Below are positions 48,801 to 59,947 of a DNA stretch of 64,000 nt, one piece after another. Both the position numbers and the translations under genes were made by a program. Origin of the DNA: Rebecca billardiae RCC1528 (taxonomy: Eukaryota > Haptophyta); the NCBI GenBank assembly GCA_965240325.2, contig OZ251223.1, positions 1,178,001-1,242,000 of the forward strand, read 5' to 3'. How positions within the stretch are numbered: the first letter of the stretch is position 1; every line of letters begins with the position of its first letter. Below the pieces are notes generated by a model. That model did no database searches. It was not told where the DNA came from and saw only the letters and a program-made list of their open reading frames with translations.

Positions 48801-51800
48801 CCGCGGCAACGTCCGCGAGCTCTTTATAGGTGGCGAAGGCGGAGCCCGCGCGGCCGGCGTTGGTGCGCTGGCCGAGCGAGAGCGAGCGCACGAGCTCGCG
48901 CACGACCGCGTCGCGCTGCGCCTCGCTCGCCGCGCACTCGTACAGCTCCGCCAGCCCCTTCGCGCCCACCTCATGCGCGTTGCTCGTGCCGTCGCCGAGC
49001 AGGGCGACAAGCGCGCCCTGCGCCTGGCGGAGAAACGGCTGCGCGGCCGGCCGCCGGCCGCACGCCTTGAGCAGCGCGAGGAGCCACGCGCCGCCCGCGG
49101 CGCGCTCGGCCGGGCTCCACGACTCCGGCAGCACGCACACCGCGTACGAGAGAACGTGCGCCAGCAGGCCGCCGCCCTCCGCGGGCGCGGCGGCGGGCGC
49201 GGCGGCGGGCGCTGCGACGGCGCCGCCGGCGGCGCCGCTCGCGAGCGCGCGCGCCGCGCGCTCGCGCTCCGCGTCGCGCTCGGCGCGCGCCGCCGCGCCG
49301 AGCCAGCGCAGCGCGGGCGCGCCGGGCGGCGGCGCCTGCGGCTCGGCCGCCGCGGCGAGCGCGAGCGCCTCGCCCACCGACAGCTGCAGCTCGAGCGAGT
49401 CGTGCACGCACAGCCGGACCAATCTCGAGAGCGCGAGATTGCGAATCTCGCCGTGAGGCTCGCCGCGCAGCAGCAAGCCCAGAGCGCCGAGGCACGCGTC
49501 GGCGAGCGCGGCGGCGGCGCCCTCGGCGGGGCGCGCCTTGGCGAGCAGGGCGCGCACGACGGCGCGCTTGCTCACGGGCTCGGTGCCCGCCACCGCCGCC
49601 GCCGCCGCCGGCGCGGCCGCGGCCGCGGCCATGGGCGCGCCGCCCTCCGAGCTCGAGGGCTTGTCGTCGTCGCCGTCGGCGCCGCCCTCGCCCTCGGGCA
49701 GCTGCAGCGGCCTCTCGGCACCGAGGAGGCCGAGGGCGGTGGCGGCGGCGACCGCGAGGGGCGAGTGCGCGTGCTCGAGGAGCGTGTGGCACGCCAGCGC
49801 GGCGCGCTCGAGCGGCAGCCCGGCGCACGCGTCGTCGTCGTCGGCGGCCGCGCCGCCCGCCGCCCCGCGAGCGTCCGCGCGGGCGCGCGTGGCGGGCGCG
49901 CGCCGGACTAACTCGCCCACACACAGGGCGGCAGCGCACGCGCGCGCGAGCTCTGGCGGGGGCAGGCTAGGCGGGCGGGCGCCGCGCGCGCTCGCCGCGC
50001 CCGCCGCCGCGCGCACGCCGCCGGCCACCGCCTCGATCACCTCGAGGCACTCGCCAAAGGCCGCGCTCACCGGCGCGCGCGGCGCGCCGTGCGCCGGCGC
50101 GGCCGCGGCCGCAGCACTCGGCGCGGCCGGCGCGGCCACCGCCGCGGCCGCGTGTTCGGCGCGCGCGAGCGCGTCGGCGAGCGCGCCGGGCAGCTGCGTC
50201 GGCGGGTGCGTGGCCTCGTGCGGCGCGACGGTGAGCAGCAGGCTCTGCAGCCAGCGCCGGCGCGGCTCGGCGGCGAAGAGCGCCGCGCCGCGCCCGCCGT
50301 GCGCCGCCGCGAGCGCTCGCACCTCGTTCGCCGACGCGGTCCGCACCTCCGCGGGCGCAGTGCGGTCGCTCAGCCTGGCCTCGAGGAAGCGGACGTAGGC
50401 GTGCACGGCGGAGGCCTCGCCGCGCTCGCGCGCGTCGCGGAGCAGCGACGGCTCCTCCGCGCCCGCGCCGCCCGCGCCGTCCGCGGGCTCGCGCCAGCCC
50501 GCGTCCGCGCCGAGCGCGCGCGACGCATAATCAATCCACGCCGCGTGCGCGTTGGGCGGCGCGCGCTCGAGCTCGGCGGCGCGCTCCGCGTGGCCAAGGC
50601 TGTACTCGACGAGCTCGGCGAAGGGTGCGTACGCGTAGTGCCCCTCCGCGCCGGCTGCCGCGGCGGGCGCCGCCGCCGCCGCGGCGGCAGCTGCCGCCTG
50701 CGCGCGCGCGCCCGGCGGTGGCGGCGGTGGCGGCCGCAGCGCCGAGCGCGCCACGGCGGCGGTCTCACTGTTGGAGTCGCCAGCCGCGAGCGCGCACAGC
50801 TGCACCGAAAATAGGCGTGGCGGCGGCAGCACGCGCACGGCCCAGTGCACGGCGCAGAAGCGCACGTGCTCCTCCGCCGCGCCGCGCGCCTGCGCGAGCA
50901 TCCCCTCGAGCTCCGCGTCGAAGCGGCCGGCGGCGGCAGCAGCCCCGCCGCCGCCGCCGCCGCCGCCCGCCGCGGACTGCGAGGCCGCGCGCGCGGGCGC
51001 GGTGTACGCTCCCGCCAGCTGAGCCAACGCCTCCTGTGCCGCCATGCGCGCGCCGAGCTCGCGCGTGGAGAGCGCGGCGAAGAGCGCGCGCGCGATCGAC
51101 GTGTCCGCCGCGAAGAGCGCGGGCACCCGCCGCGCGAGCTCCCCGAGCGCCGTGTACGTGAGCGCGATGCCTTCGCCCGCAACGACGAGCACGCCGCCAT
51201 TGGCTGAGCCCGCCTCGGCGGCGGCGGCTGCGGCGCCGCCGGCGCCGCCATCCGGGCCGCTCGCGGCGAGCGCGGGCGCGGGCGGCGCGCCGTCGTCGGC
51301 GCGCGCGCGCGCGATCGCGGCGTCGAGCGAGCGGCGGAGCGTGCCCAGCAGCCCCGGCGCCGCGCTGCCGATCGCCTCGTCGCTCGAGTGCTTAAAGATC
51401 CAAACAGCGAGCTGGATGGCTGCGGCGTGCCGGCGCGCGGCGCCCACGTTCGCGCCGTCCGCGGCGCGCGGCTCGGCGCACGCGCAGATGGCGGCGGCGA
51501 CGTCGGCGGGTGCGTTCGCGGCGGCGAGCGAGCGCGCGAGCAGGCCGAGCGCGCGCACCTGCACCGCCACGCTCGCGGGCAGCCGCAGCTCCGCCGCGTC
51601 TGCCACGCCCAGCTCGGCACTCAGCTCTCGCGCCTTAGCGCCGCGCGCGTCCGCCGTCGGCTGCGTCGCAATCTCGGGCGCGGCGCGGGCGGCCGCGGGC
51701 CCGTCGCCGACGACGAGGCGGCAGAGCGCGCGCACGAGCTCGCTCGAGTCCACCGGCGGCTCGAGCTTCCCCAGCCGCTTGAGCTCGCCCTCCGCATGCG

Positions 51801-52542
51801 TCGCCACGCGCTCGCTACCGTCGCCGGCGCACACGACGAGAGCAGGCAGCCAACACGACGGGGGCAGCAGCTCGCGCGAGAGCTTGAGGAGGGCGAGCTT
51901 GCGAGCGGGGAGCGCGGCGCTGTCTGCGGCCCCGCCCGCGAGCCGCGGCGCCAGCGCCGCGTGCACGCCGGCCGACAGGCCGGGCGCGGGCGGCGTGAGC
52001 GCCGGCGCGAACAGCAGCACGTCTTGCCAGTGCCGGAAGACGCACGCGCGGTCGGCCGCGAGCGCGGCGTCGGCGGTGGCGTCGGCATCGCGCGTAAAGT
52101 GGAAGCGCTCGCGCGGCTCGACGCTCACGTCCGCCGCGTACTGTGCGAAGATGTTCAGGGCCTGCATGCGCTGCGAGGCCGCGCGCGCGCTTGCGCGCAC
52201 GAGCAGCACCGGTGCGTGCGCCGAGCGCTCGGTGGCGTCCGCGCGCGCGAGGCCGAGGTCCAGGAACATGAGCGAGAAGTTCGCCTCGAAGGGCGTGCAT
52301 GCCGGGTCCGCGAATCGCTCGCCGAGCTTCTCGAGCGGCAGCTTGATGCCCGGCGCGTCCTTGACGCGCTTGAAAATGTGCGTGAGGATCTCGATCGCCT
52401 TTGCGCGCACGGGCGCATGCTCCGAGCCGAGGTACTTGATGATGTTGACGAGGCCGAGCGAGAGCAGCTTCTCGAGCTTCGCCTCCTCCGCGAGCCCAAG
52501 GCGCAGCTGCGCCTGCTCCAGCTTCTCGAGTGCGGCTTGCAT
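45892..52542 (-). CDS. ECM29: ECM29-type proteasome adaptor and scaffold (HEAT repeats)
   Basis: Three exons (52542-47164, 47021-46728, 46551-45892) encode about 2110 residues, somewhat longer than the usual 1800-1870 because of Ala/Gly-rich insertions. The N-terminus MQAALEKLEQAQLRLGLAEE and LPLEKLGERFADPACTPF matches the Ecm29 start. Strongly typical blocks follow: FATYKELADVAAGAGRPELV near 1236, SRRGAAYALG, LFRFRHDPNASVRASM near 1299, LTDSLWRTRESAAASVAELV, RLLDDIKASVREAG, LIDKGLPASADEVR, PRLCELLRSGVGVPTRVGSA near 1540 and, across intron 1, GRPWQGRDALFPTL. Ecm29 binds both core and regulatory particles of the 26S proteasome, checks assembly and links it to endosomal and motor proteins. The start at 52542 is the first Met giving this N-terminus. 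Introns are 142 and 176 bases, both GT-AG. Confidence 0.88.
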
Positions 52543-53944
52543 CGGGTCCGTCGCGCTTTGTGCGGCGTGGTGGCGGACGCGCGGCGCCGCGTCTGATCGC
52601 CGGCGGGAGGCTCCCCGTGCATGATTGTCCGGCAAAAAGGTGTCAGGCAGCTGACGAACTCCGGAGTCCGGACCCCGGATCCTCGATCCGGGCAAGGGAG
52701 TCAAGGCAAGGGAGTCAAGGGTGCCCGCGCCCCAGTGGCGCGCTCGCCGGATGTGAGGATACACCTTTTTGCCCGCGGCCTGCGGCGGGCGGCGGCGAGG
52801 GCGTGCTCCGCTGGCGGGGCGAGCGCACGGGGCACGGCGCTGCGGGCGCGGATGTGCCCGCGAAGCCGGCGCGTGCAGACGGGCTGTTGCGGGAGAGTAT
52901 TCGGCGCCCTCCTGCGACGCGCGACTTGCGCCACGCCTCTTTCGCCTCGGCTCAGAGCAGCGCGCACGCACGCGCCGCCTCAAGGCCAGCCTTGCCGCGC
53001 CGCAGCCGGCCGCGCGCGCGCCGTGCGCGGCGCGGTCGGGAAGGAACGGGCGCTGCTGCCGGGCGAGATGGCAAACGCATGTGCGCACGCCATGCCGCCC
53101 CGCGGCGCCTTGACGAGAGTGTCGTCGGTCCGTTTGCACGCCTTTTCGACTTGTCACAAATGGTGTGCACTGCCTCGCGGTCGTGACCGTTGTCGGGACG
53201 ATCATTGAGACACAGAACAGTGCCAGACGGGCACGCGGGCTACTCTTACATGAATGTTCATCACCGCGTGGTCATGTAGAAGTGCTGGGTGCGACGCTTT
53301 CCTCGCGCTGATGCTCTTTCATCATCTTCTTCGAGCTCAGGTCTGGCTTCAGGCACGGCAAGAAATCAGCACTCGTCAACAGCTGTGCGGATCCGTTCTC
53401 GTGCTCTTTCGCGGCGCCGCGGGGCGGCATGGCGTGCGCCCATGATGTCGCCATCTCGCCCGGCAGCAGCGCCCGTTCCTTCCCGACCACGCCGCGCACG
53501 GCGCGCGCGCGGTCGGCTGCGGCGCGGCAAGGCTGGCCTTGAGGCGGCGCGTGCGTGCGCGCTGCTCTGAGCCGAGGCGAAAGAGGCGTGGCGCAAGTCG
53601 CGCGTCGCAGGAGGGCGCCTGATGCTCTCCCGCAACAGCCCGTCCGCACGCGCCGGCTTCGCGGGCACATCCGCGCCCGCAGCGCCGTGCCCCGTGCGCT
53701 CGCCCCGCCAGCGGAGCACGCCACCGCCGCCGCCGCCGCAGGGCCGCGGGCAAAAAGGTGTATCCCAACATCCGCCGAGCGCGCCACTGGGGCGCGGGCA
53801 CCCTTGACTCCCTTGATCCGGGCTTGCATCCGGCCCCACCGCGCGAGTTTCAATTCTTCAGCGGCGCGCTCACGTCCAGCATCCATCCACGCCGCGCAGC
53901 ACTGCAGCAGCAGGCCTGGGTGATTGACGAGCAACGACGAGGCC
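52543..53944. other. Divergent intergenic region occupied by a large inverted duplication
   Basis: 1.4 kb between the ECM29 start and the second WSC gene start. It consists mainly of the two 403-base inverted arms and a 300-base spacer described separately. The remaining 160 bases upstream of ECM29 and 130 bases upstream of the WSC gene are the likely core promoters. Confidence 0.55.
52707..53815. repeat. Inverted duplication, 403-bp arms
   Basis: Left arm 52707-53109 and right arm 53413-53815 are reverse complements with only a few percent differences. Both carry CAAGGGAGTCAAGGGTGCCC at the outer end and GGCGCC at the inner end. The spacer is 53110-53412. The arms are GC-rich and open in several frames but show no protein motif. 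A short direct repeat (GGGCAAGGGAGTCAAG doubled) flanks the left outer end. It could be a foldback transposon or an inverted segmental duplication. Confidence 0.8.
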
Positions 53945-55321
53945 ATGCTGGCGGCCGCCCTCATCGTGGCCGCGCTCGGCCGAGGCCGACGACACCGGCA
54001 CGAGGAGGTGGCCGTGGATCCATGCCACCGCCCACCGTGCCGCTGCGTCGTGGATACCTCGCTCCCTCCGGGGGCCACCATCTTGCACACGTGGATGACC
54101 GTCGACGAGGCGAAGCTGTGGTGCGACGGGAACTGCACGTGCAGCGGCTTCACGTGGGACATCAACAGCGGCAGCGGCGGCAAGCACGAGCTGTGGTTCA
54201 AGGGGCACGACGGAGGCCCCCCCGAGTGGAAGCGCCACTGGCACGCGTACACCGAGTGCGACCCGAGCGCGTGCCCGACGCTCGCCAAGTCTGTCGAGCA
54301 AGCGTCTCCCTCCGCGCCCAAATCGAGCACGTCGCCGCTCCTGCCGCCACCGGATTGCGGCCACTTCGGCTCCGCGCCAGAGTTCACGCAGCGCGTCAAC
54401 TTCCTGCTCGCCGAGCTCGTCCTCGCGGCGGGCGACGACCCGTCCTCGCGCGCGGCCAGGCACGACGTGTGCGCAAAGGCGGATGACTTGGTGCACGCGC
54501 ACGTGATCTCGTGCATCGGCGCGGAGGCGCTGCAGGCGAAGCACGGGGTGTGCGGCCGCGACGCGGCGTGCTGGCACGCCGCGCACGTGATCGCCGAGCA
54601 CGAGCTCGACATCTGCGAGCGGCTGAGCGCCGCCGACTGCGAGCCCGAGTCGTGCAACGCGTTTTCGCGCAAGGCGGCCCACCGCATCGACGCGTCCGTC
54701 CCGCTCCAGCCGGACCAGAGCGAGGACGGCAAGCACAAGCGCAAGCACAAGGATGCGGCGGAGGGCAGCGGCCGGGGCCACGCCGCGAGCCACGGGCCGC
54801 CGGCGCAGTACATCACCTGCCTCGAGCTCGCGAAGAACGAGCGCGGCGAGGCTGCGCTGCACGACATCTTCCAGTGGGAGCAACCCGGCGTGGACGTCGG
54901 CGCGTGCGTGGCCGCGTGCGGGGACGCGCGCTCCTTCATGCTCGACGGCGAGTCGTGCTGGTGCTCGGTGCCCGGCCGGCCGACCGTCCCGTTGACCGTG
55001 CTGCGCAAGATGCAGGTGAAGGAGACCAAGTGCGGCTGCGCGACGCCGAGCAAGGGCGACGAGAGCCGGGTGGCCAACAAGCTGTGCAGCGGCGAGGAGG
55101 GCTTTGTGTCCCTGTACAAACACGTGCGCGCGTCTGGGCTGGCGGCAGACGAGCACCCCATCGCGCTGCTTGCGCGCCGCGAGCCCCCGCTGGGGCTCGT
55201 GGCAGCCGCGCTGCTGGCACTGCTCGTGGCCGCTGCTCTGCTAGCACTCGCCACACGCGCGGCGGCGCGCCATCGGGCGCGGCGCCAATCCGGGCACGCC
55301 GCCGCCGTATTGTCGGGTTGA
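53945..55321 (+). CDS. Type I membrane protein with Cys-rich N-domain and WSC-like domain
   Basis: A 458-residue protein beginning with a signal peptide (MLAAALIVAALG); the frame is open upstream but without ATG. The first extracellular domain (about 27-110) has CHRPPCRCVVD, AKLWCDGNCTCSGFTWDI and a final TEC. The pattern of clustered Cys with Trp and aromatic residues is like PAN/WSC-type lectin modules. A central helical Cys domain (about 140-245) has CGHFGS, CAKADDLVHAHVISCIGAEA and CERLSAADCEPESC. After a Lys/His-rich linker a WSC-like domain (about 287-393) has YITCLELAKNERGE, CVAACGDARSFMLDGESCWC and a final C-S-G-E-E-G. A membrane span at about 414-435 and a short basic tail follow. 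The order suggests a cell-surface or secretory carbohydrate-binding receptor. It shares the C-S/E-G-E-E-G-hydrophobic end of the WSC domain with the protein at 18488, but the rest is unrelated. Confidence 0.75.
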   Translation: MLAAALIVAALGRGRRHRHEEVAVDPCHRPPCRCVVDTSLPPGATILHTWMTVDEAKLWCDGNCTCSGFTWDINSGSGGKHELWFKGHDGGPPEWKRHWHAYTECDPSACPTLAKSVEQASPSAPKSSTSPLLPPPDCGHFGSAPEFTQRVNFLLAELVLAAGDDPSSRAARHDVCAKADDLVHAHVISCIGAEALQAKHGVCGRDAACWHAAHVIAEHELDICERLSAADCEPESCNAFSRKAAHRIDASVPLQPDQSEDGKHKRKHKDAAEGSGRGHAASHGPPAQYITCLELAKNERGEAALHDIFQWEQPGVDVGACVAACGDARSFMLDGESCWCSVPGRPTVPLTVLRKMQVKETKCGCATPSKGDESRVANKLCSGEEGFVSLYKHVRASGLAADEHPIALLARREPPLGLVAAALLALLVAAALLALATRAAARHRARRQSGHAAAVLSG

Positions 55322-56555
<1,234 letters not shown>

Positions 56556-59500
56556 TCAAAGGATCGCTGCAAAATCGACGCCTGCAAACTCGACCCGCAG
56601 CGAGACGACGCGGCACGCCTCGGCTGCCGTGAGGCGAGCCTGCGAGCCCGCGGAGCCAGCGGCGGAGCGGCGGGCCGGCGCGTCGTCGTCCGCGGCGGTG
56701 GCGCACGCCTCTGCCATCAGCGTCGTCGCCTCCCCGACCGACGCCGCGTTGAGCAGGAAGGCGATCTGCGTGAGCCTCGAGAAGCAGTGGCGCACGGAGC
56801 CGTCGGTCGCGGCCGAGAGCGACTCGGAGATGAGCCGGATCTCAGCGCCCAGCTGGATCGCACCGAGCTCGTTGAAGCGCTTGGCGAGGATGCCCTCCTC
56901 CATGCGCGCGGCGAGCTGGCGCGCGAGCTCCTCGACCGTCGCCGCGTGCGCCGCGGGCACCAGCCGCCCGCGCAGCTCCTCCAGCTTGCGCACGAGCGGG
57001 GCGACCATCTGCGCGGCCGGCAGCTCCGCGTCGTCCGGGGCCGCGCCGTCCGCGTCGTCGTCCGCGAGCGCGCGCTCGTCCGCGCCGCCGCGGCCGTCGG
57101 CGTCCGAAGCGCCGAGCGAGGCGCCGCCGCCGCTCGCGCGGCGGTCGTCCGCGCCCGCGCGCCCACCCTCGCCCGCCCTCTGCCGCCGCCTGCTCGGCGT
57201 CACCTCGTACGAAGCCACCTGCCATTCAAGCAGCAGCCATGCGGTCGGCATCAGGCTCTCGGCGAGCTCGGCCACCGCCGCGCGCACGTGCTCGGCGATC
57301 GCCTCGGCGAATGCGCCGAGCTCGTCGACCGCCGGGTCGGCGAGCGGCGCGTGCTCTCCGAACATCTGCGCCGCGACCGTCCGCACCGCGTCCGCCAGCT
57401 GCGCCGAGTACTCGACCGCGCACTGCGCCGAGTTGATCGCGACGACGCCCGCGTCCGCGTCCGCGTCCGCGGCCACCGGAGACGCGCGCTGCAGGAGCTC
57501 GACCACCTCCGGCGCGAGCTGCCGCACGAGGATCGTCTGCGTGAGCGTCGCGAGCAGCGGCAGCACGACCAGCATCGTCTCGCGGCACGAGCTCGCGCGC
57601 TGGAAGCACTTGAGCACGACGAAGAAGGTGTCCTGCGCAGCCCCCGCCGCGAGGGCGGCCGTAGGGCCCAGGTCCGCGCGGGGTCGAGCGCGCGCGCCGG
57701 TCAGGGCGCGCGCGGCCAGGGCGAGCGTGAAGCTCGACAGGGACCGTGCATGCGCGCGCGTGCGGAGGGAAGCGCGCCACAGGCGGCGCGCGGGCTGATG
57801 CGCGTCCGCGCACACACGCACATACACACGCACACACACGCACACACACCACGCGCGCGCGCACACGCACACACACACACACACGCACGCACGCACGCAC
57901 ACACACGCGTGCGCGCACACACACACGCACACGCACGCACACCTCGCCGGGCACAGCCGCGGGGCGCAGCCGACGCGCCGCCTACGGCGCACAGCGAGCC
58001 ACACGGCGGCGCGGCGCGCGCAGGCCAGGCCGCACGCACCTCGACGAGCGAGCTCACACCGTCCGCCACTTCGGCCAGTCGGATCGCGCGCTGCGCCGTC
58101 ACGCGCGAATAGGCGAGCTCTGCCTGCATGTACTTGCACGCGAGGGCCTGCGAGGCGGCGCGGAGCTTGGCGGCGGCGCCCCCCGCGCCGGGCGCCTTGC
58201 CCCGCATCTGCCCCGCCGCCGCGCCGCCGCCGCCGCCGGCCCCGCCCCCGCCGGGCGGCGGCGCGCGCGTGAGCTGCGGCGAACTGTCCACCTCGCCGGC
58301 GGCATCGCGCAGCCAATCGAAAAAAACAGCGCACAGCTGCAGCACGGAGGCGACCTCCTGCAGCACGAGGTCGAGGGCGAGCACGGCGCCGGCGGCGTCC
58401 GCGCGCTCCGCCCCGCCGCCGCCCTCCCCCGCCTCGCCGCCGCCCGCGCGCCGCGCCTCCTCCTCCTCCTCCTCCTCCGCGGCCGCCTGCGCCTCCGCCT
58501 GCGCCGCGAGCTGCTCGAGCTCGGCGTCAGACTCGAGTGCGCCCAGCATCTCAAGCAGCTGGTTGCAGCCGTCGGCGTGGAGCTCGCTCACGACGGGGCG
58601 CACGAAGAGCTCGCGCGGCAGGTACTCGCCCGCCACCTCCGCGTGCAGGCTCGCGATCAGCTCCACCAGCGCGCACATGCGCGCGCTGTGCGATTTAGCC
58701 GCCTTGACCGCAGAGCTCCGCGCGCCGCCGCCGCCGGACGGAGCGCCGTCGGCGCCGCTGTCCGCGAGCGCCGAGATGGACGCGGCGGCCTCGGCGGACT
58801 GCGCGGAGGAGAGCGCGCTGATGTGGAGCGTCTTGATCACCGCCTCCGTGTACAGCGAGACGCACAGCCGCGCCTGCGCCTCGCGCCCCGGCAGCAGGCA
58901 CAGCTCGCACAGCAGAGTGCGCAACATCTGTCGCTCGCCCGCGGCCGCCGCGCGCCGAAGCTGCGCGGAGAGCGCGGCGCGCAGCCGCTCCTCGGCGCTG
59001 TCCGCCATCTCGCGCAGGAGCTGCACGCGCGCGCGCTGCCCCTCCGCGGCTGCCGCGCGCTCCTCCGAAGCGCGCGCCACGCCGCGCCCACCGCCCTCGC
59101 CGCCAGAGGCGGCAGCGCCGTCGCCACCGCCGAGGTCGTCGCCGCTCGCGCCGAGCGCGCGCACGTGCGCGTTCGTGCGCGAGAGCTCGACGTTCGCGCC
59201 GACGAGGTTGCCCTCGGCCAGCGCCTGGTGGAACCCATCCAGCGCGCCCTGCGCCAGCTCGACGATGCGCGCCGACGCTTTGGACGCGCACACGGCGAAG
59301 ACCTCCCCGCACGCCGCGCGCGCGTCAGCGGAGACGCGCACGAGCTGCGTGCGAGCGTCGTGCAGGTGGGCCACCACGCGGCGCACGTCGCGCTCCTCCA
59401 GAGCGACGTGGACGCCCTGGATGGCCGCGAGGAAGCGGCTGGGAATCGCCCCCTCGTCCTCCTCGACCGCGGCGTCATCAGGCCGCTGCACGGCATCGGC

Positions 59501-59836
59501 CGCCGGCGTGGCCGGCGCGACTGCGCGTGCGGCCGCAGCATCATCCGTCGCCGGGGCCTGACCGAGGGGCGCGGAGTCATGGGCTCCAGGCGTGGGCGCA
59601 CCTTCTGCACCGTGCTGCCCGTCCTTTTGCAGCAGCGATAGGGTGTGCGCCATCGCAGTATCGGCATCCACAGCGCGGTCGAGCCGCGCAGCGTTCGGAT
59701 GTCCGTTCGTGACGGGGAGATGGGCCTGCTGGCTGAGGATAGGCGAGGTGGCTGACGGCGCCGCGAGGGCATGGACGCGGTCGACGACGGCGTCGATCAC
59801 GTCCGCTGCGGCCGCCTGGGCCTCTCCGCTAGCCAT
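56556..59836 (-). CDS. COG4: Conserved oligomeric Golgi complex subunit 4
   Basis: Two exons (59836-58040 and 57632-56556) encode 957 residues, longer than the 780 or so of animal COG4. The first ATG gives MASGEAQ. An extended Ala/Pro-rich N-terminus precedes helical segments typical of CATCHR tethers ([40 protein letters not shown]). The junction [25 protein letters not shown] matches the COG4 SS.VDD.F...KKC region. The C-terminal fold has [40 protein letters not shown] and ends [18 protein letters not shown], the COG4 hallmark (RLTPAEVRxVLxLRxDF). COG4 is in lobe A of the COG tether that returns glycosylation enzymes within the Golgi and binds syntaxin 5/Sly1. The intron (407 bases, the longest here) contains a CA/CG repeat. 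The acidic poly-Glu stretch near 450 is lineage-specific. Confidence 0.88.
57810..57945. repeat. (CACG/CACA)n alternating tract inside the COG4 intron
   Basis: Alternating purine-pyrimidine CACACG/CACGCACG units run for over 130 bases with short interruptions, within the intron at 58039-57633. Confidence 0.85.
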
Positions 59837-59947
59837 CGAGCCAGCTTGTTGTGCTGACACCGCGGCGGGCAGCGTTGGAGCGGCGGGCCGGGGCGCCGCT
59901 CTTGATCTCTGATCAGCGATCGCGTGCCCGTCCGCTCAAGCACCACG
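59837..59947. promoter_or_regulatory. Divergent promoter region, COG4 and TOD1/MUCI70-like gene
   Basis: 111 bases between opposite start codons. It contains CTTGATCTCTGATCAGCGAT (near 59900-59920), with an overlapping palindromic TGATCA. Confidence 0.45.

Noticed and set aside
45892-52542. First impression of GCN1, another giant HEAT protein
   Set aside because: The N-terminus and the blocks ATYKELAD, RFRHDPNASVRAS, SLWRTRESA and LCELLRSGVG fit ECM29. The GCN1 eEF3-like and RWD-binding region is not seen.
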